From Suillus spraguei (lineage: Eukaryota > Basidiomycota > Agaricomycetes > Boletales > Suillaceae): a DNA stretch of 64,000 bases. Positions 34,834 through 44,639 of this stretch are shown here, piece by piece (the first letter of the stretch is position 1; every line of letters starts with the position of its first letter). A model generated the notes under the pieces. The model worked only from the letters and a program-made list of their open reading frames with translations. It made no database searches and was not told the origin of the DNA. The stretch is taken from the NCBI GenBank assembly GCA_016800925.1, contig JABCPU010000207.1, positions 54,630-118,629 on the forward strand, read 5' to 3'. Made by a program: the position numbers and the translations under genes.

Positions 34834-35566
34834 GTAATACTATAATTTGGTGACAATAATCATCCCTTCAGCATGAAGTAAATCAGGTGATGTGATTTTA
34901 CAATCAAACATCATACTAAATCTAATGTCAGTAACTCAGAGAGCTTCTGCAATGTTGGTGGCAATGCTGTGGAGATCCAACATCCCTCCATTAGATCAGG
35001 CTACTGTGAAGCCAGAACCTGATCTGTCATCATCTGTTGACCAGTGTATCATGAAGCAAGAGAGACACTCAGATATATATAATGTGACACTCACATCTCC
35101 ACATGATCACTGGCACAATCGTGGATTCATATGCAAGTCTGGTACCTGATAAGGACAATCATTTGACCAAAGCAGGATGCATTATGCTCAGTTCACTGGT
35201 TTCTCACTTGATATGTAGTAACATTTTGAAATGTGCCATACTGGAAAGTGTTATTTCAGCAGTTAGTGTTAGTGACCTAGCCAGGCGCAAAGGAACTTGA
35301 GTGGTGTCTGTGCAGTATACTCCTTAAGGAGCGGTCAGCCTACACATATTGGTCTCCTAGTGTAGAGTGTGCTAGTTGTGTTGGTTGGAGATAGGTGTCA
35401 TGCACTGTCTCACAACCTACATCACAGAGACAAGGTTCTACAATAATAGTATTCAAAGTAAAATTATGAGAACTTTGAAACGTGGGGTAATCTGAGTCAG
35501 AACTTCTTGGAATGTTCGGCATCTGTATTCGGAGTCTGAATTCTAACTTCATGCAGCACGCGCAAG
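34834..35566. other. TE-flanking stretch without a supported gene
   Basis: Short frames only (the longest is 85 codons at 34892). It may include the 5' region of the Myb/SANT-like gene that follows. Confidence 0.4.
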
Positions 35567-36851
35567 ATGCCTGCAGAGTGTCCTCAAGTTTGTGGCTCAG
35601 AATGTCTTCAAATACACTTTGAAACTTGCTGTAAAGCCCCTATGGCTGCCCCTAACCAAAGATCTCTCCATTCTAGGGGAAGGGCCACTGCAACTCGTGG
35701 TATCAAGGGATGGGGTCAAGGTGTTAGTACCACTGGAGCTGATCTTGACACCATGATGGGTGACACTGGAGTCGATATGTCCTATGGAATCAAGATACAG
35801 TGGGAGGCCAATGGCCAGTGCACTGACCTACTTCTACAATTCTTATCCACCCATCCTGCTGACTGCCACATTCTATTCAATGAAGACCATCCATCTGGGA
35901 GCGACAAGACAAAGATTCATGCGGTGATTGCGCATCATGTATTTGAGAATGATCATGAGTATCATGACTTGTATTCTGGGGAGCCAGCCAAATTCATGCA
36001 GGCCATGTCCAATCATTTAACTTAGTGTGTCCTTTCTATCTTTGTATTCATATATTTCTCATAATTTTTAGTCTTAGGAACAAGTATAAGAAGTCTCGCA
36101 GTTGCTTCTCACAGACTGGCACAGGAGTTGATCCATCTCAGCCCAACACTGGAGCTAATCTACTCGGTATGTTGTTTTATTTTTGTTTGATAAATTTATC
36201 TAAATCACTGCATTTAGAACAAGTTATCTTGGACTTTCTGTGGTACAAGGCTCTCGATGAGATCTAGAAAAACAATCCTGTGTACGCCCCCAAAACCTTC
36301 TCATCTGCTCTGAGGGCAGATCACTCAGGGATGATCGTGCTCATGTCAAAGTGCAAAGGTAAAGAAAAAGAGCTCCCCCCTTCTGAACACAAAGATGAGG
36401 TGATGGAGACTGGCAAGATATACAATGGGCTTGCAAATCCTTCCCCCACCATTCACCCTGCCCCTGTCATTCACCCTGCCCCTGCCATTTGCCCTACCCC
36501 TGCTGTTTGCTATACCCCCGCCATTTGCCCCTACCCCCCGTCCTTAGCCCTACCCCCATTGTTAACTCTTGTTACAACCATGCAAAACTGGGGCTACTAA
36601 GAAGTCCTGGTCTTACATGGGGTTGTACCGGAGGGACGGAAAGTTGAAGGGGCTTGGCCTCAGCTCATACACTGTGCCCCTTACCCGAGTATGTGCCCTT
36701 AATTTCGGATGAAGTCCAAGAGGGAGTTATAGTGAAGTCCAGATGGTGTCCGGATGAACTCTGTAGGACAGGATAGCTCGATAGAGCTCCAAAGGACTTC
36801 CGGATGAGCATGGGAATGCACCGGAACTATTTCCGGATGGTAGGGAGTAAT

Positions 36852-37487
36852 TGTTACAAACTGGGGTAGTGTCACCAGCGACAGTGAAAAGACACAGACG
36901 GTCTGCTAGGAAGCTCTACAATGTCCAGAAGAGGACAAGGTGAAAGTACAAGGAACGCGTTCCGAGTACTATCAAGGGTTCAGCCTCAAAGACAAGTCTA
37001 TGAGGTTCTATGAGAATAGAGACTAAGGCTAAGGAGTGCTTAGACTTAGAGATGATTCAAGATGACTAAAGATTGGAGATCTTTAGCGAAGAGGAATCCA
37101 GGTAAAACCCAGTAAGATTAAAGTAAAGAATCTACTACAAGTACACTGTGCTTATATAGGTACATATGTGTGCACAGACCAGGTAACCATGGGAATATAA
37201 GTGCATATCCTAATGAGGAAGGCAAGTATCATACAAGCGTGTTGAAACACAAGAGTAAGAGATGAAAGCACGTGTTTAGCGTATGCGTATGCTAAACCGG
37301 CTGAGTCCGAGAATGGAGTCATGGGAAGTCATGACATCACATGATATGACGTATCGGCAACGTACTAGTTGAATCATACAGTCATGTGATGTCTGATGGA
37401 AGTGGAAGTGTTCGAGCAATAAGCTCCATATCACATGATATACGAGAATAGAAAGGAGAATAAATAGGGGCACATACGACTGTAACA
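36852..37487 (+). mobile_element. Solo LTR-C, 636-bp variant, TSD GTAAT
   Basis: It begins TGTTACAAACTGGGGTAG and ends CACATACGACTGTAACA. GTAAT is duplicated (36847-36851 and 37488-37492). The homologous LTR-B at 28120 reads through as an empty site. It is about 160 bp longer than the other LTR-C copies, owing to a segment at about 37240-37440 with short palindromes such as GCGTATGCGTATGC. Confidence 0.9.
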
Positions 37488-37654
37488 GTAATGGTAAGAC
37501 TACTGGAACAAGTTCCAAGTAGAATGTATGAAGGATGGACTCCTGGACAAAGTCCAGGGCAGGATAGGAGCAAAGCTCCGGAGGGAAAGATGATCCATAG
37601 ATGTCAGAGGATAGGATAGGATAGATCTGGAGGACCAGGGGTCCGAAGGTCCGG

Positions 37655-37745
37655 AGCTCAGAGGAGCGGAAGAGCGGAAGAGCGGAAGAGCGGAAGAGCG
37701 GAAGAGCAGAAGAGCGGAAGAGCAGAAGAGCGGAAGAGCGGATGA
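37655..37745 (+). repeat. 9-bp microsatellite-like array (AGAGCGGAA)n in LTR-B
   Basis: About nine successive units of AGAGCGGAA or AGAGCAGAA are followed by three GATGATTGG units. The LTR-B at 27885 has only about three units at the same site, so copy number has changed since the two LTRs diverged. Confidence 0.8.
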
Positions 37746-39473
37746 TTGGATGATTGGATGATTGGACGAGCGTAGCTCTATGGATCTTAGGGGAGGTGTT
37801 AACTACTAGAGAGGAGTAGGTCTGGATATGGTGTAGAGGTAGTATAGACTACTCCGGACGAGGTCTGGAATAGAAACAGACAGGATAAGACTACCACAGG
37901 TAGAGTCGGAGGTGAATCAGATGAGAGACAGGAAATGGACGAAGTCCGAAAAGGATATAGGACAAAGGATCAAGGCTCCGGCCTAGGGAATGATCCCATA
38001 GGTCTGAGTCGGAAGCTTACAAGGGCCGGAGCCCAAGTGCGGGAATGGAAACAGATTTATATAGACATGGTAACAAGATACAGAAGTCAAATGGATATAC
38101 AGAGATAGGAAAGCAATGATCAGATTGAGGTCTGCAGGAGTTGTACTACAAGTTTATATACTGTAGGTAGCATGCCGGAAGGCAAGTAAGGATAGTCCGA
38201 GGCTATGTTTGAGGCATTGCGGAACACAAGGCTATGAACTCGGAAATAAGACTTGTACGAAATATCTTATCAAGACGGAAGTCAAGATAACCGAAAGCCA
38301 GAGGTGCAGAGATAACCGAAAGCCGGACACAGGTATTAACCTAAAAGGTGTAACATGCAGGTGCATGGGAATAGTTTCGGATATGAGCATGGATTGGATA
38401 TGGACATGGATTGGATATGAACATGGATCAGATGGGTGGATCAGATCAGATGGATGGACTGAGTCGGATATGGATATGGATTGGAGTGGATGGGTGGATT
38501 GGATATGTGAGCTGGATTGGATGGGTGGACTAGGATGTATGGATTGGGTGTCCGGATGTCCATGGATCGGACCTGAATGTATGGTATATGACAACTCTAA
38601 CTGTTGTTAACCCTACCCCCATTGTTAACCCTGCCCCTGTTGTTAACCCTGCCCCCCTGTTAATTCTGCCTTCCGCCCTGACCCCACCCCCATCACTAAC
38701 GATGACGATGATGACATGTATGCACCTGATGAAACCTTCGAGCAGGACCTCGGCATCCTGTCTCACCCCTCTAACAAGCGCCCTCTGCCATCCCTCTCAC
38801 CACCAATTACCCCTCGCCTTCTCGTGGGACCTTCACATCCCACATAAACTGCATCATGATGTGCGAATCTATTCGCTCGCCCTTATTGCCCTCCCTTGCA
38901 TCATCATCGGCAGCATTGTCGGCCTTGTCCTCATGTTGGACAACATCATTGGCCATGCGCAGACAGAGCGGACCAAAGGTGAAGTCTAACCTGGCAAACC
39001 AGGTTCAGTCTGACATCGATGACATGCATGGGCAAGTCGAGTCACTTGCTGAGGGGATCAATTACATCTATACTGCGAGGGTGGCGAGTCCAAATATAAA
39101 ATTGCAAAGGTCAATTCACAGCACCACAAATACAACATCGAGTTCCAATGCGAGCAAGCTGAGATTGAATGTTCTCTAGAAGCGAAGGTGCTGGAACTTT
39201 AGATGCTTGAAGCTGAAGCTAAAGTTCACACCGAGAAGAAGGCTTCCCTTCAGCTTGAGATTGACCTTCTCAAATTGAAGGGGGGTTTATCATCTAGTCA
39301 GGCTTAAGTTTGGGTTAGGGCTGTACTCTTATCATGTCTCCTTTGTTGTTTTTTTGTTACACATGATCTTCAGCACTTGTAGCTACTTGCAGTATGATGT
39401 ATATGCCTACCACTTGCTGTCTATGCTACTAATACACTTCTTTTGTTGTCCCCTTTTTGTTTCTTGTAAGTTT

Positions 39474-40971
39474 CTAACCCAATAAGTACTCCATCAACTG
39501 TGCACAAGCTTGGTGGCCAGTAGTGCCTTCAAATGAGGTATCTCCCACCTCATCAGTGTCAAAGTCTTCTGGAGGTGGAGGTGGTATAAGATCTGACCCC
39601 TCATCATTAAGAACCCAATTTTCAGTATCATCAGGACCACCAGAGATGCCATGTTGCTCCTCAAACCTAATGATCATGTTATGCAAGATAAGGCAGCATA
39701 TGATCCAGTAGAAATGATACTTGAGGTACTCTTCATTCTGCAGTGGGAGTCTGAGCTCTCTGAGACACTGGAAATGACCCTTAAGGGCAGCAAATGTATG
39801 TTCTACCCTCACATGAATCTAAAATAAGTGTGAATATACACCAGGAAAAATCAAGAAAAATCAAGAAAAATAAAATAAAATAGGACACATACCCTGGAAA
39901 GGACAGTATTAAATTCCTTCTGCTCATGGGTCAAGGCTCCCCCAATAGGCTTCTCTAATGGGGGAATACACCATGGCTCTAGTGGATAAGCACTATCAGC
40001 CCAAATCCAATGATCATCACCCAGAAGTATTTGGTGATTCTGGTAGACATGGGTAGAGCAGAATGCATATGCATCATGGGCACTACCAGTGTGACCAAGA
40101 TAATAGTCCACTATAGTAAGATTATGGGGCATGATGACTGCCTAAAAAATTAGAAAATCAGCCTCAATAAATAAATAAAATAAAATAAAATAAAACATAC
40201 CTAGCAGTTGAGAGAAAATTGAGACTTCCTACTATAAAAGGCATCTCAAAAAATAGCAGGCCTTTGATAAAGATTAAATAATGATTCATCAACAGCCAGG
40301 ATAATATTCTGCCACTCTGGACAGCCTGATGTTTTGAGAGCATAGGCTTGGGTACGAGCAGCCTCGATGGGTTTAGAGCTGGGAAGCAAATGAAATTATC
40401 ATACTCAGCCAGCAAGGCAGCCATAACACAATTAGTGCAGTCAGTGACTGACCCAATAGATACCCTTGCCCACTGGCAGACATCCTCAGGGGAAATCACA
40501 TTACCATAGTGGCCAAGTCAATTAAGAAAGATAGCAAGTTGTACTGCAACTGGAATTTGGGGGTTGATGGATTGATTGTGGAAAATAGGGTGATTACTGA
40601 TCTGATCAAGGATATCATTGAAAATCTCAGGAAGAACATGTAGCTTCTTCTTAAATAAGTCGGGGTGATTCTACTTCTTCCCAAAGAGTAGTAAGGGAGC
40701 CAATAAGATGGATGAAATTCTGATGAATTTCAATGGACATGTCGGAATTATCAGAGCCATCGGAAGAGTTGGACATGTAGGGGGACATAGGGGAGAGTGG
40801 TGATGGGGATCTGATGACAGAGTCATCAGAGATAGAAGAGGAATCAGAGTCAGAGATTTTGCCATCTGCCATAGCATGCTCAGCCCAGGCTCTGGCTACA
40901 TCTAGAGTAGCAGTATCTATTTCATTAAGCAGTTGCTGATGTTGAGATTGGCGAGGCATAGCAGCTGTCAC
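39474..40971 (-). pseudogene. PIF/Harbinger-type DDE transposase, broken
   Basis: On the minus strand the start is MPRQSQHQQLLNEIDTA (40957), followed by an acidic Ser-rich stretch. The HTH-like CQWARVSIGSVTDCTNCVM comes next. In a shifted frame follow GCPEWQNIILAVDESLF (first DDE Asp) and a TGA within the FYDAFYSRKSQFSLNC stretch, with TAG in place of the next Gln at an intron border. A good exon (39896-40140) has IVDYYLGHTGSAHDAYAF (second Asp region) and HWIWADSAYPLEPWCIPP. The last exon has RVEHTFAALKGHFQCLREL (catalytic Glu) and LILHNMIIRFE, ending at 39474. One frameshift and at least two stops make it a pseudogene. It is convergent with the Myb/SANT-like gene 167 bp away. Confidence 0.75.
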
Positions 40972-41136
40972 TCATTATCATGATTGACAGACTAATCTGA
41001 TCTAAGCAAGATTTAAGCAGAGTTTCAGACTTGATGGCGTGTTTCCGTTCGCTGTACTACACAATGAGTTTGACCAACCCTCACCCTGCCACAGCCATGT
41101 TCTGCTCTCAGGATGTGCGTCATTGTTTCAGTGCAC

Positions 41137-41460
41137 CTTTGCCTAATGCATCTCTACATACTAGTAGGCGGTACATGGTGCCAGGCTCCAGCGCATCTTT
41201 GTCTAATACATCTCCACATACCAATAGGCAGTGTGTGGTGCCGGGCTCCAATGTATCTTTGTCTAACACATCTTCACATACTAATAGGTGGTGTCAGGCT
41301 CCAGCGCATCTTTGTCTAATGCATCTCCACATACTAATAGGTGGTGTGTGGTGCCAGGCTTCAATACATCTTTGTCTAACGCATCTCCGCATACTAATAG
41401 GTGGTCCCAGGTTCCAGCACACCTCTATCCAACGCATCTTCGTCCAACGCATCTCTTGAT
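41137..41460 (+). repeat. 63-bp coding-frame minisatellite
   Basis: Five to six imperfect units contain CATCTCCACATACTAATAGG, a GGTGTGTGGTGCCAGGCTCC-type segment and CATCTTTGTCTAA. The unit of about 63 bp is a multiple of three, so an open frame (41031-41459) persists and gives a 21-residue peptide repeat (SLSNTSPHTNR...VVPGS). There is no evidence that it is expressed. Confidence 0.75.
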
Positions 41461-41556
41461 ACTACAAGTGCTTATACACCATGGCGACGGTGATACCCTA
41501 CTATTTTATTCAACACAACACCATTTTCCAAGTCCCACAAACATCTTAGCCCTCAC

Positions 41557-42032
41557 TGTTACAGTTGTACGTGCCCCTATCCATTTTCTCCTTTATCTGT
41601 TTCCTTGTATATCTTGTCACATGACCTTGACTCACATGCTCAACGCATCTGTACAAAACATGCCTTCCTTATTAGGATACGCAGTTATATTCCCACGGTT
41701 ACCTGGCCTATGCGCACATATGTACCTATTTAAGCACAGTGTACTTGTAGTAGATTCTTTACTTTAATCTTACTGGGTTTTACCTGGAATCTCCTTCGCT
41801 TAGGTCTCCAACCTAAGTTGTCTTGAATCGTCTCTAAGTCTAAGCACTCCTTAGCCTTAGTCTCTATTCTCGCAGAACCTCTTAGACTTGTCTTTGAGGC
41901 CAAACCCTTGATCGTACTCGGAACGCGTTCCTTGTACTTTCACCTTGTCCTCTTTTGGGCATTGTAAGAACTTCCCAGCAGACCGCCTGTGTCTTCTCAC
42001 TGTCGCTGGTGACGCCACCCCAGTTCGTAACA
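41557..42032 (-). mobile_element. Solo LTR-C, 476 bp, minus orientation, TSD CTCAC
   Basis: In plus orientation it begins TGTTACAGTTGTACGTGC and ends CCAGTTCGTAACA. CTCAC is duplicated (41552-41556 and 42033-42037). It is almost the same length as the copy at 21754, which fixes the family length at about 476 bp. Confidence 0.9.
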
Positions 42033-42037
42033 CTCAC

Positions 42038-42970
42038 TGACATCTTTTTACCATTTTAGATTTTATTACAATAGTTTTTTTGTTTGCTAGCTACAAAATA
42101 TATGAACTTGGTGTTTATTTTGTGCACATGTGCATCTAACCCTAACCCTAGCATTGGGACTTTGAGAAATTGAAGCACATCTGAAGCACATAGTATTTCA
42201 AATGGAGTTTAAATTTGGCTTTTCAAGCGGATTTTCAGAACATTTCAAAGCATCTTTCAGAGCAATTCAGAACTGTTTCAGAAGGTTCAGAATTTTGCTT
42301 TGAATACCCTTAATGATCAAATAGACTTAGAAGTGATGAGCTTCTAAGAAGTTGAAGTATAGACAATAAGCTTATGAAAAGCTTATTGAAAGGAATTTCA
42401 GGGTTCAAGATCAGGTAGATTCAAGTTAAAAAAGTAAAAAGGCTAACTGTGCATATTTATATACAGATTGAAGTAGAGTGTGAATATCAGAGATAACATG
42501 AATTAGGTATGAAGTCAGAGAGCCAATAGAAAGACACATGCTCATAGGTGAGTCAGAGGTGTATGAGGCAATGGAAGCATGCATGCATAAAAGAGAGTCA
42601 TAAGTGTGGAGCCAAAAGAAAAAGGGTGCAAGCCAATGAGGTGACACACAAGTTAAGTAAGATAACAGATGGAAGATAAAGCATAAGATGATACCGGTCA
42701 TAGCCCAAGAGCCAGCAAGTCCTCCAAGTGAACTGGGTGATAGCACACATTGAAGTAGAGAGAGGCACAAGTGTGTAGAGTGGGTGTGAGAGTGCAAAGT
42801 GTGTGTGAGAGTGTGAAGAGTGTAAAGAGTGTATGATGTGTGTATTTAGTGATGATGAAGGAGGCGAGTGTAGGTGAGGTATGGTGTGATGAGGGCAAGC
42901 CAGATGAGATAGCAGAGAATGAGTATGAGGGTCTCATCAGGACAAGAGTAGACGGTGACACATAGGAGGC
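42038..42970. other. AT-rich TE-type spacer
   Basis: No gene supported. It includes two and a half telomere-like CTAACC units at about 42136 and GTGTGAGAGTGTGAA-type purine-rich low complexity at 42770-42850. Confidence 0.45.
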
Positions 42971-43077
42971 AAAATGATAGAAGGGGTGCAAGAAGGTGTT
43001 CTTGTAACAGTTAGTCCATTTGTCCAAGTAGAAATTTACAAACTTATTTTTTTTTCAATCACTTGGATTTTGATAAC

Positions 43078-43231
43078 CAAAAGCAAGCTATATGCACTCC
43101 GGTGCTGGGGTTTTCTACTGTGTGGAGACAGTTCCCCTCACTGGATCCTGGTTTGGGTTGATTGGTCAACTCATGAAATAGGTGTATTTGATAGCCTAGG
43201 AAATCATCCTTATTGGGCAGAAGTGGTTTGA
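43078..43231 (+). pseudogene. Ulp1-like cysteine peptidase fragment
   Basis: In the frame that ends at 43231 the residues PHWILVWVDWSTHEIGVFDS, then LGNHPYWAEVV, match the HW...(V/D)...(F/Y)DSL core of Ulp1/SENP (C48) peptidases. This core holds the catalytic His and the following Asp. The Gln and Cys parts of the active site would lie downstream but are absent: the frame stops and the inverted repeat begins at about 43244. Ulp1-like domains are common in fungal transposons, so this is probably a truncated transposon gene. Confidence 0.55.
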
Positions 43232-43319
43232 AAATTTTCAATTCACATATTACAGTGAACTATCTCCGTATTATACGAGTGAGCGGACATGCATAATATC
43301 CCGTATGATACGGGCCAGC

Positions 43320-43700
43320 GGACCATGGGCCCATGGTAGAAATATCCTCGTTCATGACGGATGGGCCGGGAGGAATATTATTCCCGATGACGGCGGGTGG
43401 GCCCATGCAAGGAATATGTAGAGTAGATGAGTGGGCCGATGTACATGAATATCCGGTAGACGGATGGGCCGAGGTAGTTAGATATTATGTAGATGGGTGT
43501 ACCAAGGTAGATGTGTATCAGGTAGACAGGTATGTGAAGGGTACTTGTTATCACATACACGGGTGGGCCCAGACACATATTAGACGGTTGGGCCGAGAGT
43601 GTTATATAAAATATTGTATTAGACGGGTGGGCCGAGGGTGTTGTACAGTATATTATATCAGACGGGTGGGCCGAGGGTGGTATAAAATATAGACGGGTGG
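43320..43700 (+). repeat. Degenerate tandem repeat with GACGGGTGGGCC, left arm
   Basis: The motif AGACGGGTGGGCCGAG or a variant recurs about every 40-50 bp (for example 43621, 43662, 43693), interspersed with TA-rich spacers. The mirrored copy is at 60480-60860. The open frame it creates is a by-product. Confidence 0.7.
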
Positions 43701-43769
43701 GCCCATGTGTATGATAATTGTAGACATGGCGGAGCTGAGGTAGTTGCATATCATCTGACTGGACCTCAG

Positions 43770-44415
43770 ACCTCTGCAGCTAGCTTGCTAACCCTATGCA
43801 TATCCTAGCCCACCCTGAGCACAGCTCACCCACCACTATGTCCGGACTTTCCCTCCTCTGACATCTGAGACTTCCGATCCTCATCAATGTCCTAAATACT
43901 TCCCCTTGGATCCATGGAGCTTCACTTCTCTGGTCCTCCACTCCTACACTCCTCCACTCCTCCCTTTCCAGACCTCCTATCTCCGGACCTCCGGACCTAT
44001 CCTACCCCACCCTTGACATCCTGTGGATCATCTGTCCCCCTGGAGCTTCCCTCCTATCTTGCCCTGGACTTTGTCTGGCAGTCCGTCCTCCATTCCATTC
44101 TACTTGGGACTTAACCCAGTAGTCTTACCTGTATTTCCTGTCCTCCGGAAATAGTTCCTGCGTGGTTGCCATGATCCTCCAGTAGTCCGTCGGCGCACTA
44201 TTGAGCAGTCTAGCCCTAGAGTTCCTCCGGAGTTCCCCTCTGGACTTCACTGGAACTCCCCCTCAGACTTCATGCAAAATTAGGGGCACATACTTGTATA
44301 AGGGGCACAGCGCACGAGCGGAGGCCAAGCCCTTATGATTTAGTTATGACACTCCAGTGAGACCCCATGCAAAGCTGGAATGTCTGAGTAGCCTCTGGTT
44401 TTGCATGGCTGTAAC
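43770..44415 (-). repeat. LTR-B-like sequence, left arm
   Basis: Read on the minus strand it begins TGTTACAGCCATGCAAAACC at 44415 and carries GGGCTTGGCCTCCGCTCG and GTGCCCCTTATACAAGTATG, as in LTR-B. The outer end is degenerate. Its mirror is 59766-60410. Confidence 0.65.
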
Positions 44416-44639
44416 AGATTTGAGACAAAAAAGATATCTACCAAAAATGTGTGAATCAAATCTTTTGATTGCCTGACATTTGTCTGAGTCCTGAGTGCTG
44501 AATCCCAAGTGCCGAACCCCGAAATTGTGGACTACTGGGGTTCGGCACTCAGGATTTGGCACTTGGGACTCAGAAAAATGTGAGGCAATAAAAAGCTGAA
44601 ACTCAAAACTCAAAACTTGAAACTTGCAAAAATGTATAT

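Larger units (their letters stand above)
36570..38593 (+). mobile_element. LTR-B with nested LTR-C, TSD ACTCT
   Basis: It starts TGTTACAACCATGCAAAACT and ends GTATGGTATATGACA. ACTCT flanks both ends (36565-36569 and 38594-38598). It is very similar to 27885-29156 but carries a nested solo LTR-C and an expanded 9-bp repeat. It interrupts the proline-rich part of the Myb/SANT-like gene. Confidence 0.9.
35567..39306 (+). pseudogene. Myb/SANT-like partner gene of a Harbinger-type element, split by an LTR
   Basis: The first part has IQWEANGQCTDLLLQFLSTH and HAVIAHHVFENDHEY, then after an intron (about 36022-36072) LRNKYKKSRSCFSQTGTGVD. A third exon follows with ILDFLWYKALDEI, stop, KNNPVYAPKTFSSALRADHS. 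This order of an aromatic helix, a long helix and a KYKK...TGxGV helix fits the trihelix/Myb-like proteins common in agaricomycetes. The stop TAG stands where DLWKNNP is usual. Solo LTR-B (36570-38593) cuts the Pro-rich linker. After it come SGPKVKSNLANQVQSDID and a C-terminal coiled coil (IEFQCEQAEIECSLEAKVLE, KKASLQLEIDLLKLKGG) ending at 39306. The convergent transposase next door suggests the two-gene layout of PIF/Harbinger elements. This assignment is an inference. Confidence 0.55.

Noticed and set aside
41037..41060. GGCGTGTTTCCGTTCGCTG as the Harbinger terminal repeat
   Set aside because: Its orientation is wrong for the right end of the minus-strand transposase element, and no partner end was found near 34.9-35.5 kb.
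42136..42152. CTAACCCTAACCCTAG as an interstitial telomere
   Set aside because: Only two and a half units; expected by chance in 64 kb with many C/T-rich repeats. A similar short GGGTTAGTTAGGGTT at 18958 was also dropped.
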